Positions 55,012 to 64,000 of a DNA stretch of 64,000 nucleotides are shown in pieces. How positions within the stretch are numbered: position 1 is the first letter of the stretch; every line of letters starts with the position of its first letter. The notes beneath the pieces are model-generated. The model worked only from the letters and a program-made list of their open reading frames with translations. It was not told the origin of the DNA and ran no database searches. The stretch comes from Shinisaurus crocodilurus (taxonomy: Eukaryota > Chordata > Lepidosauria > Squamata > Shinisauridae). The stretch is taken from assembly GCA_021292165.1 (NCBI GenBank), contig CM037877.1, positions 79,416,524-79,480,523 of the forward strand, given 5' to 3'. Both the position numbers and the translations under genes were made by a program.

Positions 55012-56169
55012 CAGCTTGGCAGGGCAATACTGGAAAATATAGATTGTTTTCTCTATCTTGGCAGCTATCTTTCCGTTACAGCTAACATTGACACTGAAAT
55101 CCAGCATCGTTTGAGCTCCGCAAGTGCCACATTTTCTCGAATGAAACACAGAATGTTCGAGGATCGGGATATCTGTAAGGAGACCAAAACGCTGGTTTAT
55201 AAAGCCATTGTAATTACCAACTTTATTGTATGCCTGTGAAACATGGACTATCTATAAACGTCACTTCCACCTCCTTGAAAGATTTCATCAACGTTGCCTC
55301 TGGAAAATCCTGCGAATTACTTGGGAAGATAGGCGAACAAATGTCAGAGTGCTGGAAGAAGCAAAGACTACTAGCGTTGAAAAAATGATCCTTCAACGCC
55401 AACTTCAATGGACTGGTCATGTTGTTCAAATGTCTGCTGTCTCCCAAAGCAGTTACTTTATTCCCAACTCAAGGATGGAAAGCGGAATATCGGTGGCCAG
55501 TATAAGAGGTTTAAAAATGTTATTAAGGCTAATCTAACAAAATGCAATATAAACATCGAAAACTGGGAAACTCTGGCCCATTTTGATTGATGTGTTGCGT
55601 ACTTGGGAGAGGCAGAGGAAGGACCTGAGATTACTCTGTGTGGCTGCTCTGAGTGTGAAGTAGCCTTATTTTGTTGGGAAAAACCCCCATTGATTTTAAT
55701 AGGGACTCGTGGAGTCAGCTTTGGGAGTGACTCGTGACTCGTGAGTCACCATTTTGGACCAAGGACTCGGACTCGGACTCGAGACTCGGGTCCAAAGACT
55801 CGTGACTCGACTCGTGACTCGAGACCAAGGACTCTTCAACATCCCTGCTCTGGCCCATGAACGATCTAACTGGAGGTCGGCCTTTCACAAAGGTTCCGTG
55901 GACTTTGAAGAAGCCCGAGTGCAAGGTGAAAGGGAGAAATGTGCTAAGCGAAAAGCACATCAAATGAATCCTTTACAGGACCATTTTCCATCTGGTAACC
56001 TGTGTCCTCACAGTGGGAAGCTGTGTGGATCTAGAATTGGCCTCCACAGTCACTTATGGACCCATCGCTAGAATCTACACAATTTTTTTAGAATTTCCTC
56101 TTTTTATAATTTTCTTTTTATACTTTTATCCTGGAAGACAATCTTACTCGGTCACGAGTGATCACCTAC
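55012..56169 (+). pseudogene. RTE-like LINE copy with a nested insert
   Basis: Plus-strand 3' part of the same family as 4861-6973. It begins in the region after YADD (...FLYLGSYLSVTANID in the better copy) and continues through YACETWTIYKRHFHLLERFH and QRCLWKILRITWEDRRTNVR to the C-terminal finger, where the second cysteine is replaced (CPHSGKLCG). The 3' UTR ends TCCTGGAAGACAATCTTACT. It is interrupted by a 266-bp insert at 55582-55847 with an 11-bp duplication. Several frameshifts mean no function. Confidence 0.9.
55571..55858. mobile_element. 266-bp ACTCG-rich insert with 11-bp TSD
   Basis: Insert 55582-55847 between two copies of CTCTGGCCCAT (55571-55581 and 55848-55858), which shows it entered the RTE copy. 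About half of it is made of GACTCG/GACTCGTGACTCG units with complementary CGAGTC segments. On the minus strand it would end in 'atcaatcaaaa', like a short retroposon tail. I do not recognise the family. Confidence 0.8.
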
Positions 56170-57802
56170 TACAGCTGTTTTCATGAGTGGGCCTGGGGGG
56201 AAATCTGCAATGCCATGTTGTTTTCAGGGGTATTTTGATTTTCCTTCCCAGCAGGTGTATTGTAAAGCATACTTTTAAAAATATGTAGTGTTGACTTGAA
56301 GTGATACAGCCATTCCCAATCTACCTTCCAACTACCCTGTGGGCTAGTACCAATTGTGCCCACAATGCATCATAAATTGGGCAGCATTCTGTGTGTACCA
56401 CTGTTCTTCTCTACAATCTTATGTCCACACCCTGTTACTTTACAGGCGTACAAAAGGCATCTATTTGATCAGCAGATGAGAGCGATTGTACTCCGCTGTA
56501 ACACAGCAGCAGCACAGAACCTCAACGTATCAGCATTATAAAGAATTTCATTATCTTGTAGAAGACAGGTGAAATTAAGCTAGTCATTTCTGAATTAATT
56601 TGCTGGAATCAAATACTCTGATCAAGACTTTTGAACTGAAGGCCAATTCTCACTTTACATTTTGTACCCCATATGGATACCCAAGCCTCTAGTTGAGCAA
56701 AAGCATATGCGCATGTAGAACGTGCCATGCTTCTCTTTAAAAACCTTGGAAGCAGGAGCCCAGTCCTTCAAGAGTCTTTTAAAGGAGCAGGTCAAATTGT
56801 TCACACCTACAACTTTCACACTTGACAAGAGACTTGTGTAATTTGCACCCATCCATAAATGTATATGTATTTTATGTAATTTGTATCTATGCCCAGGAAA
56901 AAAAAATACATAAATGGGAATCAGCCTCACTTCTGGTGTACTTTAAGGGAATCGGTGGTGGTGGTGGAGGAAAGGTTTTAACTTTAACATTGATTTCACT
57001 GCCATTTCCTAAGAGTGAGATCTTTAATATTGATAGCAAGCTTAAATCCCCTCCCTACATATCTAAAAAGGATCAAATTAAAAGCACAATGTGCTTATAA
57101 ACCATGGACAAATTAGCTTCTAATGTTCTCTTGTTAGAGTCAGCACATTCAGAAGCCTATTTTCCTGGAAAGGATTCAGGTTTCTACTGGATATCTTCCA
57201 GGCAGTGCCATGCCAGAGTAATCTAGTGCTTTTCCCCTTATAGACCCTGAAAGCTCATTGCCATTATCCAAGCAGCCCTAACATCCTCCTCCAACCCAGA
57301 GACATTTCTAATGTTAACTGACAAATTAATCTCGCAAATACCTCACTTTATATCTCAACCCACATGCATGCTGTACATATGTCCTTTCCTCGCTGCCCGG
57401 AAAGTAGAGGCAACTTCCAATTAAAAAAAACTCTCATTAGTATTACTATTCAAGTCACACTACATACAGAAACAGCTACCAAGTGAAGGAATAGAAGGGG
57501 GCGTTGAGAAGAGGAGAAACCAGCAAACTGAGAAAGTTATATCAGAACAACACCAGAAAGGACAAATAAGACTCTAAAAGACTAGATGCGTTGACAATAT
57601 TAAATAAAAAGTAAATAAGCAGGGAAGGCCAATTTAATACACCTCAAATACACAAGCACACATACACTTCCCGAAAACCATCCCTAGCAGAGGCAAGGAG
57701 GATACAAAGCATCTTCTCACCACCTTTTCCAATATTCCTGAATGGAAAAGTAACCTTTAAAAAATGAATACTGAGCTGCTACTCAGCTCCCCTTCCTTGT
57801 TC
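56170..57802. other. Intron stretch, nothing recognised
   Basis: AT-rich unique-looking sequence with a short GGT tandem run at about 56955-56968. Confidence 0.4.
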
Positions 57803-57953
57803 CTTTAGGTCAGGGATGGGGAACGTGTGGTCCTCCAGATATTGGACTACAACTCCTACCATCCATCGCTATTGGTAATGCTGGCTAGGGCTGATGGAAG
57901 CTGTACTCCAACAACATCTGGAGGGCCACATGTTCCCCACACCTGCTTCAGGT
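57803..57953. mobile_element. 135-bp palindromic hAT-type MITE
   Basis: Element 57811-57945. CAGGGATGGGGAACGTGTGG at the left, CCACATGTTCCCCACACCTG at the right. Flanks CTTTAGGT (57803-57810) and CTTCAGGT (57946-57953) differ at one base. Interior ttggactacaactcctaccatcc...gctggctagggctgatgg. Confidence 0.88.
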
Positions 57954-58803
57954 AGCGCCTCTGGAATTTTCCTAAGCCTTATTCAGATGTTCCTGTTTTG
58001 AGTTTAGTAATGCGAGGGAGGAAGTGCGAGTGAGCATGTGAGCTCCACCCCCTTCCATTGCAGTTCTTGACACCCTCTACATGAAAATCAGAACCCTGAT
58101 TTCTAAACAGTATGGGGAATACTACATGGATAGAAACAGCTTCCCCTGCAGAACTTTGCCCTCAACATGTGGAGGGCAGCAAAAACAAGGATGGGGAGGG
58201 GCAGAGCACTCATCCTTGCTCCTGCCCTTGTCCTTGCTCCCCCCTCTTACACTTAAACTCGGAAATGGAATGCCGAAATAGGGCTCAATTCAGTCAATGA
58301 ACTAGATAAGGGGAGTCGTGCTGTGCTTGTGCATGTTTTAACTGTCGTCTTGTCTAGCATGCAGCTTTGCAATTCTGTTTGGGCCATCTGACTTTGCTGT
58401 CCTACATTAATTTCTTGTCCTACAGGAAACTTGCCTGGCATGGCACCAGTGCTAAAATTACATGGGCCAGAGGTGGCCCAGTCCCTGTACCTTTTCTTCC
58501 AGCCCTCTTGGCTAGAGGGAAAGAGCATAATGGGCTAAAACTGGTTAGTGCCAAAGGGTTAAGTTTGTGGATTTTATTAAGGGTCTCCCTACAATTTGAG
58601 CACTGCGTGGCACACCTTGGTTCCCTAATAACCACGGTTTGTGGTAGACTACAGTCTGAGCAAACATATTCTTTATTATATGAGCTGGTACGTTCAATAC
58701 CTGGGATTAGTAAATAGATTCCCCATATCTCCCAGATACTGGTATTAACCTCTTGCTTAGTCCCCACGATCACAAGTTCTTGGATCTCAATCTTCCATCA
58801 ATG
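57954..58803. other. Intron stretch, nothing recognised
   Basis: No repeat or exon recognised. The overlapping open frames on both strands at 58250-58770 look like chance. Confidence 0.4.
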
Positions 58804-58938
58804 CACTACTACAGCCTTCCTCAACCTGGTGCCCTCCAGAAGTGTGTTGGACTACAACTCCCATCATCCCCAGCCAGCATGGCCATGTGTGGTCAGATAC
58901 ATCTGGAGGACACCAGGTTGGGGAAGGCTGCTTTACTA
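58804..58938. mobile_element. 119-bp palindromic hAT-type MITE
   Basis: Element 58812-58930. CAGCCTTCCTCAACCTGGTG at the left, CACCAGGTTGGGGAAGGCTG at the right, close to perfect inverses. Flanks CACTACTA and CTTTACTA agree at six of eight bases. Same family as 41105-41239. Confidence 0.85.
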
Positions 58939-59867
58939 GATCAAATCCTGATTCATAGCAAAGGAGGACTGCTGTGGAGTGATGTCGAGTTTTCAGAAGT
59001 ACCGGTACACACAGATAAGCCAGGAAATTCAGTGATATTTCTCCTTACAGAAAAATATGTTGGGAATATCCACACTGAGACAAAAAAAAAAATCAAGGTT
59101 CACAATGGGGGTGGGGGTGGGCTGGGCTGGGAAGAAATTCAGAAGACAACCTTCTTCCACTCGGCCATTAAAGCTGTTGGTGACCATAACACATCACGGG
59201 CTTCTTATTGTGCTTGTGATAAGCCTTTTGCCCACGTTCCTGGACTTTACACCAGCTAAGTTTTTGCATTTCTTAAACACAGAACACACTTTTGGGAGTA
59301 GGGCCAACATCCATTGCACAGGTTAGGGCCTATCATAGCAGGGCAGCCCAGGATACTGGGAAACGTGTGTCTATTCATTTTAAAGCCAATGGTCCTCGAA
59401 GTGTGAGGTCACCAAGAACATCTACAAGGGGGAAACTTGAGTTTCTCCCTGAAATCTCTAAACCCTACACAGTATAATTTGTGAGTGCTTGTATTATTGA
59501 CTGCAGAAAGAAATGAATTTCTCTGCTGCACTTTCCCAATTGCAGCAACACATGTAGCTGTGTTCCTTCCACATGTTGTGTTGACTGAGGTGATAGGGCA
59601 GCTAAACAGCGTGCCATTTTTAATCCCACAGAGTTTTTGCTTCCCCTTGCACCTCCCTTGCAAAACTTAAAAACAGACCAAGAGAATAAATAATGCTGTG
59701 CCCACATTTACTTTTCATGTCCTTGCCTTTTAGTAAGGCTTTGCAATGTTTTTGCCAACTACAAACCATCCATCTTACTACTCATTTCATTTTACAGAAA
59801 CAAACAGCCAGGATCACTATGGCAAAGTACAAAAATCTGTTCGAGGCAAAACACATACTTTAAAATT
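58939..59867. other. Intron stretch, nothing recognised
   Basis: Includes a run of A at about 59082-59092 and a G-rich stretch at about 59106-59130. No exon. Confidence 0.4.
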
Positions 59868-60060
59868 ATTATTTTTTATTACTTAAAGTATTTATATGTC
59901 ACCCTATAACCAAGCTCTCAGGATGGCTCACAAGAATAAAAATGAATTATTTATGGATCAACATTAAACATATGTAAGTAGCATAGAAACAGTGGCAAGA
60001 ATAAAACAAATTTGAGCCTTAAAGGACTGAGAAAATAAAAAGGTCTTTGCCTACCACAGA
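59868..60060 (-). mobile_element. L2-type 3' UTR remnant, minus strand
   Basis: 'tttatatgtcaccctataaccaagctctcaggatggctcacaa...ggtctttgcctacca' has the plan of the L2 3' end (inverse of gcggcTTACA..., FLF-end text). Diverged. Confidence 0.45.
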
Positions 60061-61665
60061 AATTACGGTATACCAAAGTGGGCGCCATATTGTTCTTTGG
60101 GCTACCTTCTAGATCACCCAGTCAAATACACCAATATGACCTAGAACTACCTTGCCTGGGGGCGTTGTTGAAAATTATCATTCTTCTGAAAATGAAATTG
60201 ATATCACCATATGTTGAGCATATTCAGAAGGAGTCTTCAACGCACAGTCACTACTATAAGATTAACAAAACTTAAGCACGGGGAAAACAACCTCATAGCA
60301 AATATTACAATCCAACCAGAATATGTTAGGCCTATTTAAGCAGTATACTAAGCTACAGCATCAAGTGAAAGATTCATAATTTAATTTAAGCTCTCTGAAC
60401 AGAATAATATAATATCAAACTCCAGACACAATTTGAGCCAAGCCATCATGCCTGTTCCACGCACAAATAAATATTGCGATTAAATAATACAAAGCATCTC
60501 TCAGCAGTTCCTACAACATGGAAACAAAGGCAACATGAAGCAGACACACAATTAAGTTGAGCCCATATTCTGCCTTCCCGTCATAACCATCTGTGTACAG
60601 TATACAGCAGGTAGCCGATTTGGTTTAGAGCCTTTAAGCTCCAAGCACAGCTTAATATAGGCAGAGCCTTTGATCAAACAATAAAAGGCCAGAAAAATAA
60701 GTGATTGCTGCACAGAGGTCACAGTCTATTACTAATTTATACTACACCTTCCCTGGCTCTCAGAGGCTGGCAGCTCTGAACATGCACACATTGGGTAGGA
60801 ATGACTTTACTAAACAAACTGAAATTGTTACCATCCATAATTCACGGAGAAAATGAAAACTTTCCCCCTCCCTGCACATTAAATCAAAATGTTCAGAATT
60901 GACGGGGACAGCCAAATCCTCTCCCCTAGTATAGATTCAGAAGCAGACACTCTCAGCTGGCATAAATCAAGGTACGTCAATGAAATCGGTGGGGCTGCGC
61001 CAAATTATGCCAGCCAAAAGCCTAGCCCTTATTTCTTAACCTTTGTTTCAGATCAAAGACCCAAAGAGTAAACTCATTTGAAAGGCAAAAAGCAGCCCCT
61101 TCGCACACAGAGACAGAAATCCCTCCGTGCGCTAAGCACCAGTGCAAAAATGCATTAGCATTTAGCAGCATGAGCCACGGACCAGTGGCGCCATAGGGAT
61201 AATAGCATACACTGATGCTAAGTTTTTATTAGAACTTCTATGCACTTATCTATACCACATGGGCTATCCAGAGATTTCCACCTCCCTCCCTAACCCCAAA
61301 TATGTCAGAAAATATAAAGAAAAAGTAACATATTGTTCTTTTGACTGGCACTCTAACATTATGTTATGAAAGCTTTGACCAATGAACTACTTACTAAAAA
61401 AATAATTAAAAAAAGACCTTTCAAAATGGGGGAATGGGCATTTCAGTCTCAAGCACAGAATGGACTTTTTTTTTTTACAACTAGCGTATTAACGAGAAAA
61501 AAAAGTTGGCTAATTCTATGCAATGCAAAAGGCCAATTATTCTAAAGTCTGCTGTTTTCTTTCAAACAATTTTTATTTTTCCAAAACAAGTACTATAATC
61601 ATATTAATCAAGCAAAATGCTTAAAAATCACCCAGACTGTTTTAAAAATGATACATTCTCTCTCT

Positions 61666-61724
<59 letters not shown>

Positions 61725-62409
61725 GTGTGTGTGTATATATTTCATATTCATATATGAATGAGAAACAGTACAGGCAAAATCATTTAAATCATTTCCTTAG
61801 TAATACAAGTAATATTTAAATAGATTTAATAGTACTGCTCCAAACCAGTGAATTATGAGTTTAAAACCTATTAAAATGTAATGTTTTTTTTCCCCCTGAG
61901 CTGAGGGGAGAGAGATTTAAATCCACTGAATTTTAATATTTCAGCTTGAGCTGCAGGAGGTAGAGAAAGTCCAAATGAACTATTCCATCAGCACCATTCA
62001 AGCATGAACATTTTAATCAGTTTTACTTCCTTGGAGTTCTCTAACACAGTTTACGCTGTCATTCTGAAAGCACTTAACACAGAGAGTGTGAAAAACCACC
62101 AAGGCTTGTTATTGCCTTCACAATTGATAGCAAATAATTTTGCAGGCTTCCTATCATTAAAGTGTCACTGCTAAAAATTGAGGTTCAGCACTTCTTGTGC
62201 TAAATTGTATTTTTTGGAACATCACCGCATACCTGGTTCTTACATTTTTGCTACATTTCTCTCAGTGATAAACAGGCACACAAGTGCCAGCCTCTATTTG
62301 TATGCTGCAACATAAACAGTGGAATGTGGTAGTGGTGTGCAGTCTGTGAACACATGCACGCACACACTCTGTGTGTGTGTGCATGTACAAGTGTATTTAG
62401 ATAGATAGA
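60061..62409. other. Intron stretch with a compound microsatellite, otherwise repeat-poor
   Basis: Apart from the TC/AC/GT array at 61657-61736 I recognise no mobile element and no exon. AT-rich old-looking sequence. Confidence 0.4.
61657..61736. repeat. Compound (TC)n(AC)n(GT)n microsatellite
   Basis: TC units with two CCC interruptions pass into AC units and then GTGTGT, so the AC/GT part is a small palindrome. Confidence 0.95.
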
Positions 62410-62698
62410 TTTATTATATTTATACCCTGCCTTTTTTCCTGCAAGGAACCCAAGGCAGCTTTTATTTATTTATTTATTATATTTATACGCCGCCTTTTTT
62501 CCTGAAAGGAATCCAAGGCGGCTTACATAATCTTCCTCCTCCTCCTCTCCATTTTATCCTCACAACAACCCTGTGAGGTGGGTTAGGCTGAGAGTCAGTG
62601 ACTGGCCCAAAGTCACCCAGTGAGTTTCATGGCCCAGCAGAGACTAGAACCCGGATCTCCCGAGTCGAGTTCCAGTCCAACACTCTAACCACTACGCA
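62410..62698 (-). mobile_element. Sauria SINE with an extra tandem 3' end
   Basis: The complete minus-strand SINE occupies about 62461-62698 (box B GGTTCTAGTCTC, middle, cctttcaggaaaaaaggcggcgtataaa end, AATAAATAAATAA). A second 3' terminus (ttccttgcaggaaaaaaggcagggtataaa) follows at 62410-62460, separated only by the first tail. TACA repeats flank at about 62700-62725. Confidence 0.9.
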
Positions 62699-62919
62699 CA
62701 CATACATACATACATACACATACATGAAAGAAGAGGAAACAGAAATTATAATAGCTACCAAATTGGATTGTAGCGGTGGTGAGGTTGTGAGGATTGTACA
62801 TCCACCAAATTTTTGTAAAAGTCCAAGTTACTACTCCCCATTTTCAAAGTACAGTAAGGATGTTGCTTTTTACCGATCTTCTCCACAGCCAAAATATTCT
62901 GCCTAGATATGTGTCCATT

Positions 62920-63275
62920 ATTTATTTTTGTTTTACAACAACCCATAACTAACGTTCTCTGGGCAGTTAATAATACGGACGTTAAAACCATAAAAATACA
63001 CTATAACATGGAAAATAAATGAAAACAGCAGAGCAAAATGTTAATACAGCAGAACTAAAAACATTTTAAAAGATTTTAGGATTACAAGTTAAAACGTCAG
63101 GGAAAAGAGAAAAGGTATTTAGCCAACGTTGAAAAGATTGTAAGAAAGACACCAGGCAAAGCTCTCTGGAGAGGGCATTCTACAAACAGGGTGCTACCAC
63201 TGAAAAGGCCCTTTCTCTTGTAGCTGCCCATTTGGCAGGGTCAGCCAGACATAAGAATGAAATCCTAACATTAAA
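62920..63275 (-). mobile_element. L2-type LINE 3' part, minus strand
   Basis: 'aaggtatttagccaacgttg...ccaggcaaagctctctggagagggcattctacaaacagggtgctaccactgaaaaggccctttctcttgtagctgccc' is a common squamate L2-type 3' segment, with AF/ALFSVVAP-like coding text on the minus strand. No open frame remains. Confidence 0.6.
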
Positions 63276-63653
63276 ACTGTAATTAGTTGTTACGAAATTT
63301 AGTTTAAATTGTGCCTTAGACCACTGACAATTTTACTGATATCTACATCTCTTTATTTATGAGAACTGCCTCAGAATTATAACCTGCTTTATATACATTT
63401 TGGCTTTGAGATGGCTGACTGGAATTGCAGAATCTGAAGAGTCATCTTTCCCCACCTCCCTGCAGACCAAAACAGAGGGAGACCAGTTTAACGAACAACC
63501 TGCCCCCAGGTGGGAAAGACTGTACGCAGGAGAGGTTGACCAACATCTGGCTGCATTTGCAGACCTTCTGGGGTACCCCATCTTGCCAGCATTTTAATGC
63601 AGAAAAGATGCTGGAAGGACTCTTTTCTCAATATATCCGAAAAAAGACAAGTG
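63276..63653. other. Possible body of a Penelope-like repeat
   Basis: No recognisable protein. Lies directly upstream of the hammerhead-like motif and may be part of the same element. Confidence 0.3.
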
Positions 63654-63696
63654 GCCCCTGATGAAGGAAAAAGATTGTTTCCGAAATGTGTTGGGC
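63654..63696 (+). ncRNA. Hammerhead-ribozyme-like motif (Penelope-like element end)
   Basis: Ordered elements match a minimal type I hammerhead. Stem I 5' strand GCCC (63654-63657); core CTGATGA (63658-63664); one extra A; stem II GGAAA/TTTCC (63666-63670 and 63678-63682) with loop aagattg; core GAAA (63683-63686); very short stem III TGTG; TT (63691-63692); and GGGC (63693-63696) closing stem I. Penelope-like retroelements are known to carry such minimal hammerheads. The extra A before stem II and a U at the cleavage position depart from the usual optimum, so activity is uncertain. Confidence 0.6.
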
Positions 63697-64000
63697 AAAA
63701 TAAATATTCTTTCTAGGCACCTTAGAATTTTTTTGCCTCTTCTGTTTTTGTGAAACCAACAATTTTTCATTTTGGCTGGGTCGGGTCCTTACTGTGTGCC
63801 CCAATATGTCTGCCATCGTCTTGCTCCCAGTGGGCCTAGGGTGGATAAAGCCATCACATTACCCGATGGAGCCCAATTTGAATGTCTACAAACCCTCCTC
63901 TGCCATATCATCTTAAGACTGATTATACAAACATAATGACTTCAACATCAAATCAGCCTGTTTTTAGTCCCCCCCCATCTTTCCCATCTTCCACCAATAT
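63697..64000. other. Intron stretch to the window end
   Basis: Begins aaaataaatattctttctaggcacc, a plausible continuation of the Penelope-like repeat. Nothing else recognised. Confidence 0.35.

Noticed and set aside
54910..55149. Minus-strand 79-codon frame
   Set aside because: Antisense of the second RTE-like copy. It mirrors the shadow frame at 5591-5839.
58253..58773. Overlapping open frames of 90-117 codons on both strands
   Set aside because: Both strands open in the same place, no start context, no domain, no splice-consistent TLE4 text.
61657..61736. CRISPR-like array
   Set aside because: Simple dinucleotide repeats in a vertebrate genome, with no spacers.
53007..64000. Upstream TLE4 exons (Q domain)
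   Set aside because: I looked on the minus strand for the expected peptide text and splice signals and found none. They probably lie beyond the window, but my reading is not exhaustive.

Overview
This is a 64-kb piece of a vertebrate nuclear genome, almost certainly from a squamate reptile (lizard or snake). The main evidence is seven or eight Sauria-type SINEs: a tRNA-like head, a TTCTAGTCCC box B, and a Bov-B-like tail ending in ATAAAT repeats. CR1, L2, L1 and RTE-like LINEs, DIRS-like and hAT elements are also present. I could not narrow the species.

The only host gene I can support is TLE4 (a Groucho/TLE transcriptional corepressor) on the minus strand. Five consecutive internal coding exons are readable with correct splice sites and joined phases. 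In transcription order they are 53006-52802 (Q/GP region), a 17-nt microexon 50700-50684, 1861-1742 (CcN with a basic nuclear-localisation stretch), 933-880 (acidic CK2-type site) and 505-353 (start of the SP region). The introns between them are 2,101, 48,822, 808 and 374 bp. The N-terminal exons would lie at coordinates above 53006, and I found none up to 64000. The WD40 exons lie beyond the low-coordinate end of the window.

The rest is intron, with layered mobile elements. At 4.6-9.4 kb there is a CR1 end, a 5S-rRNA-derived SINE split by an RTE-like LINE (10-bp target duplication), and a 2.25-kb hAT element with perfect 15-bp ends and an 8-bp duplication. The hAT element carries a GC-rich block, a SINE fragment and a near-perfect 170-bp-arm palindrome. 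At 12.2-12.8 kb a hAT element contains a nested Sauria SINE. At 13.6-17 kb lies a decayed DIRS-like element. At 37.1-40.4 kb sits a 5'-truncated L1 with a 1,047-codon open frame covering the reverse transcriptase and the C-terminal CCHC. At 55.0-56.2 kb a second RTE-like copy is interrupted by a 266-bp ACTCG-rich insert. Near 63.7 kb a Penelope-like repeat end holds a hammerhead-ribozyme-like fold. Numerous small palindromic hAT-type MITEs, L2 3' ends and compound microsatellites fill the remainder.

The strongest leads are the frame-determining TLE4 microexon, the hammerhead-like motif (with a decayed relative at 9.12 kb), the 5S-SINE with a CR1-type tail, the palindrome with 48-bp flanking direct repeats, and the ACTCG-rich retroposon. 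No bacterial-type genes, CRISPR arrays or functional tRNA/rRNA genes were seen.
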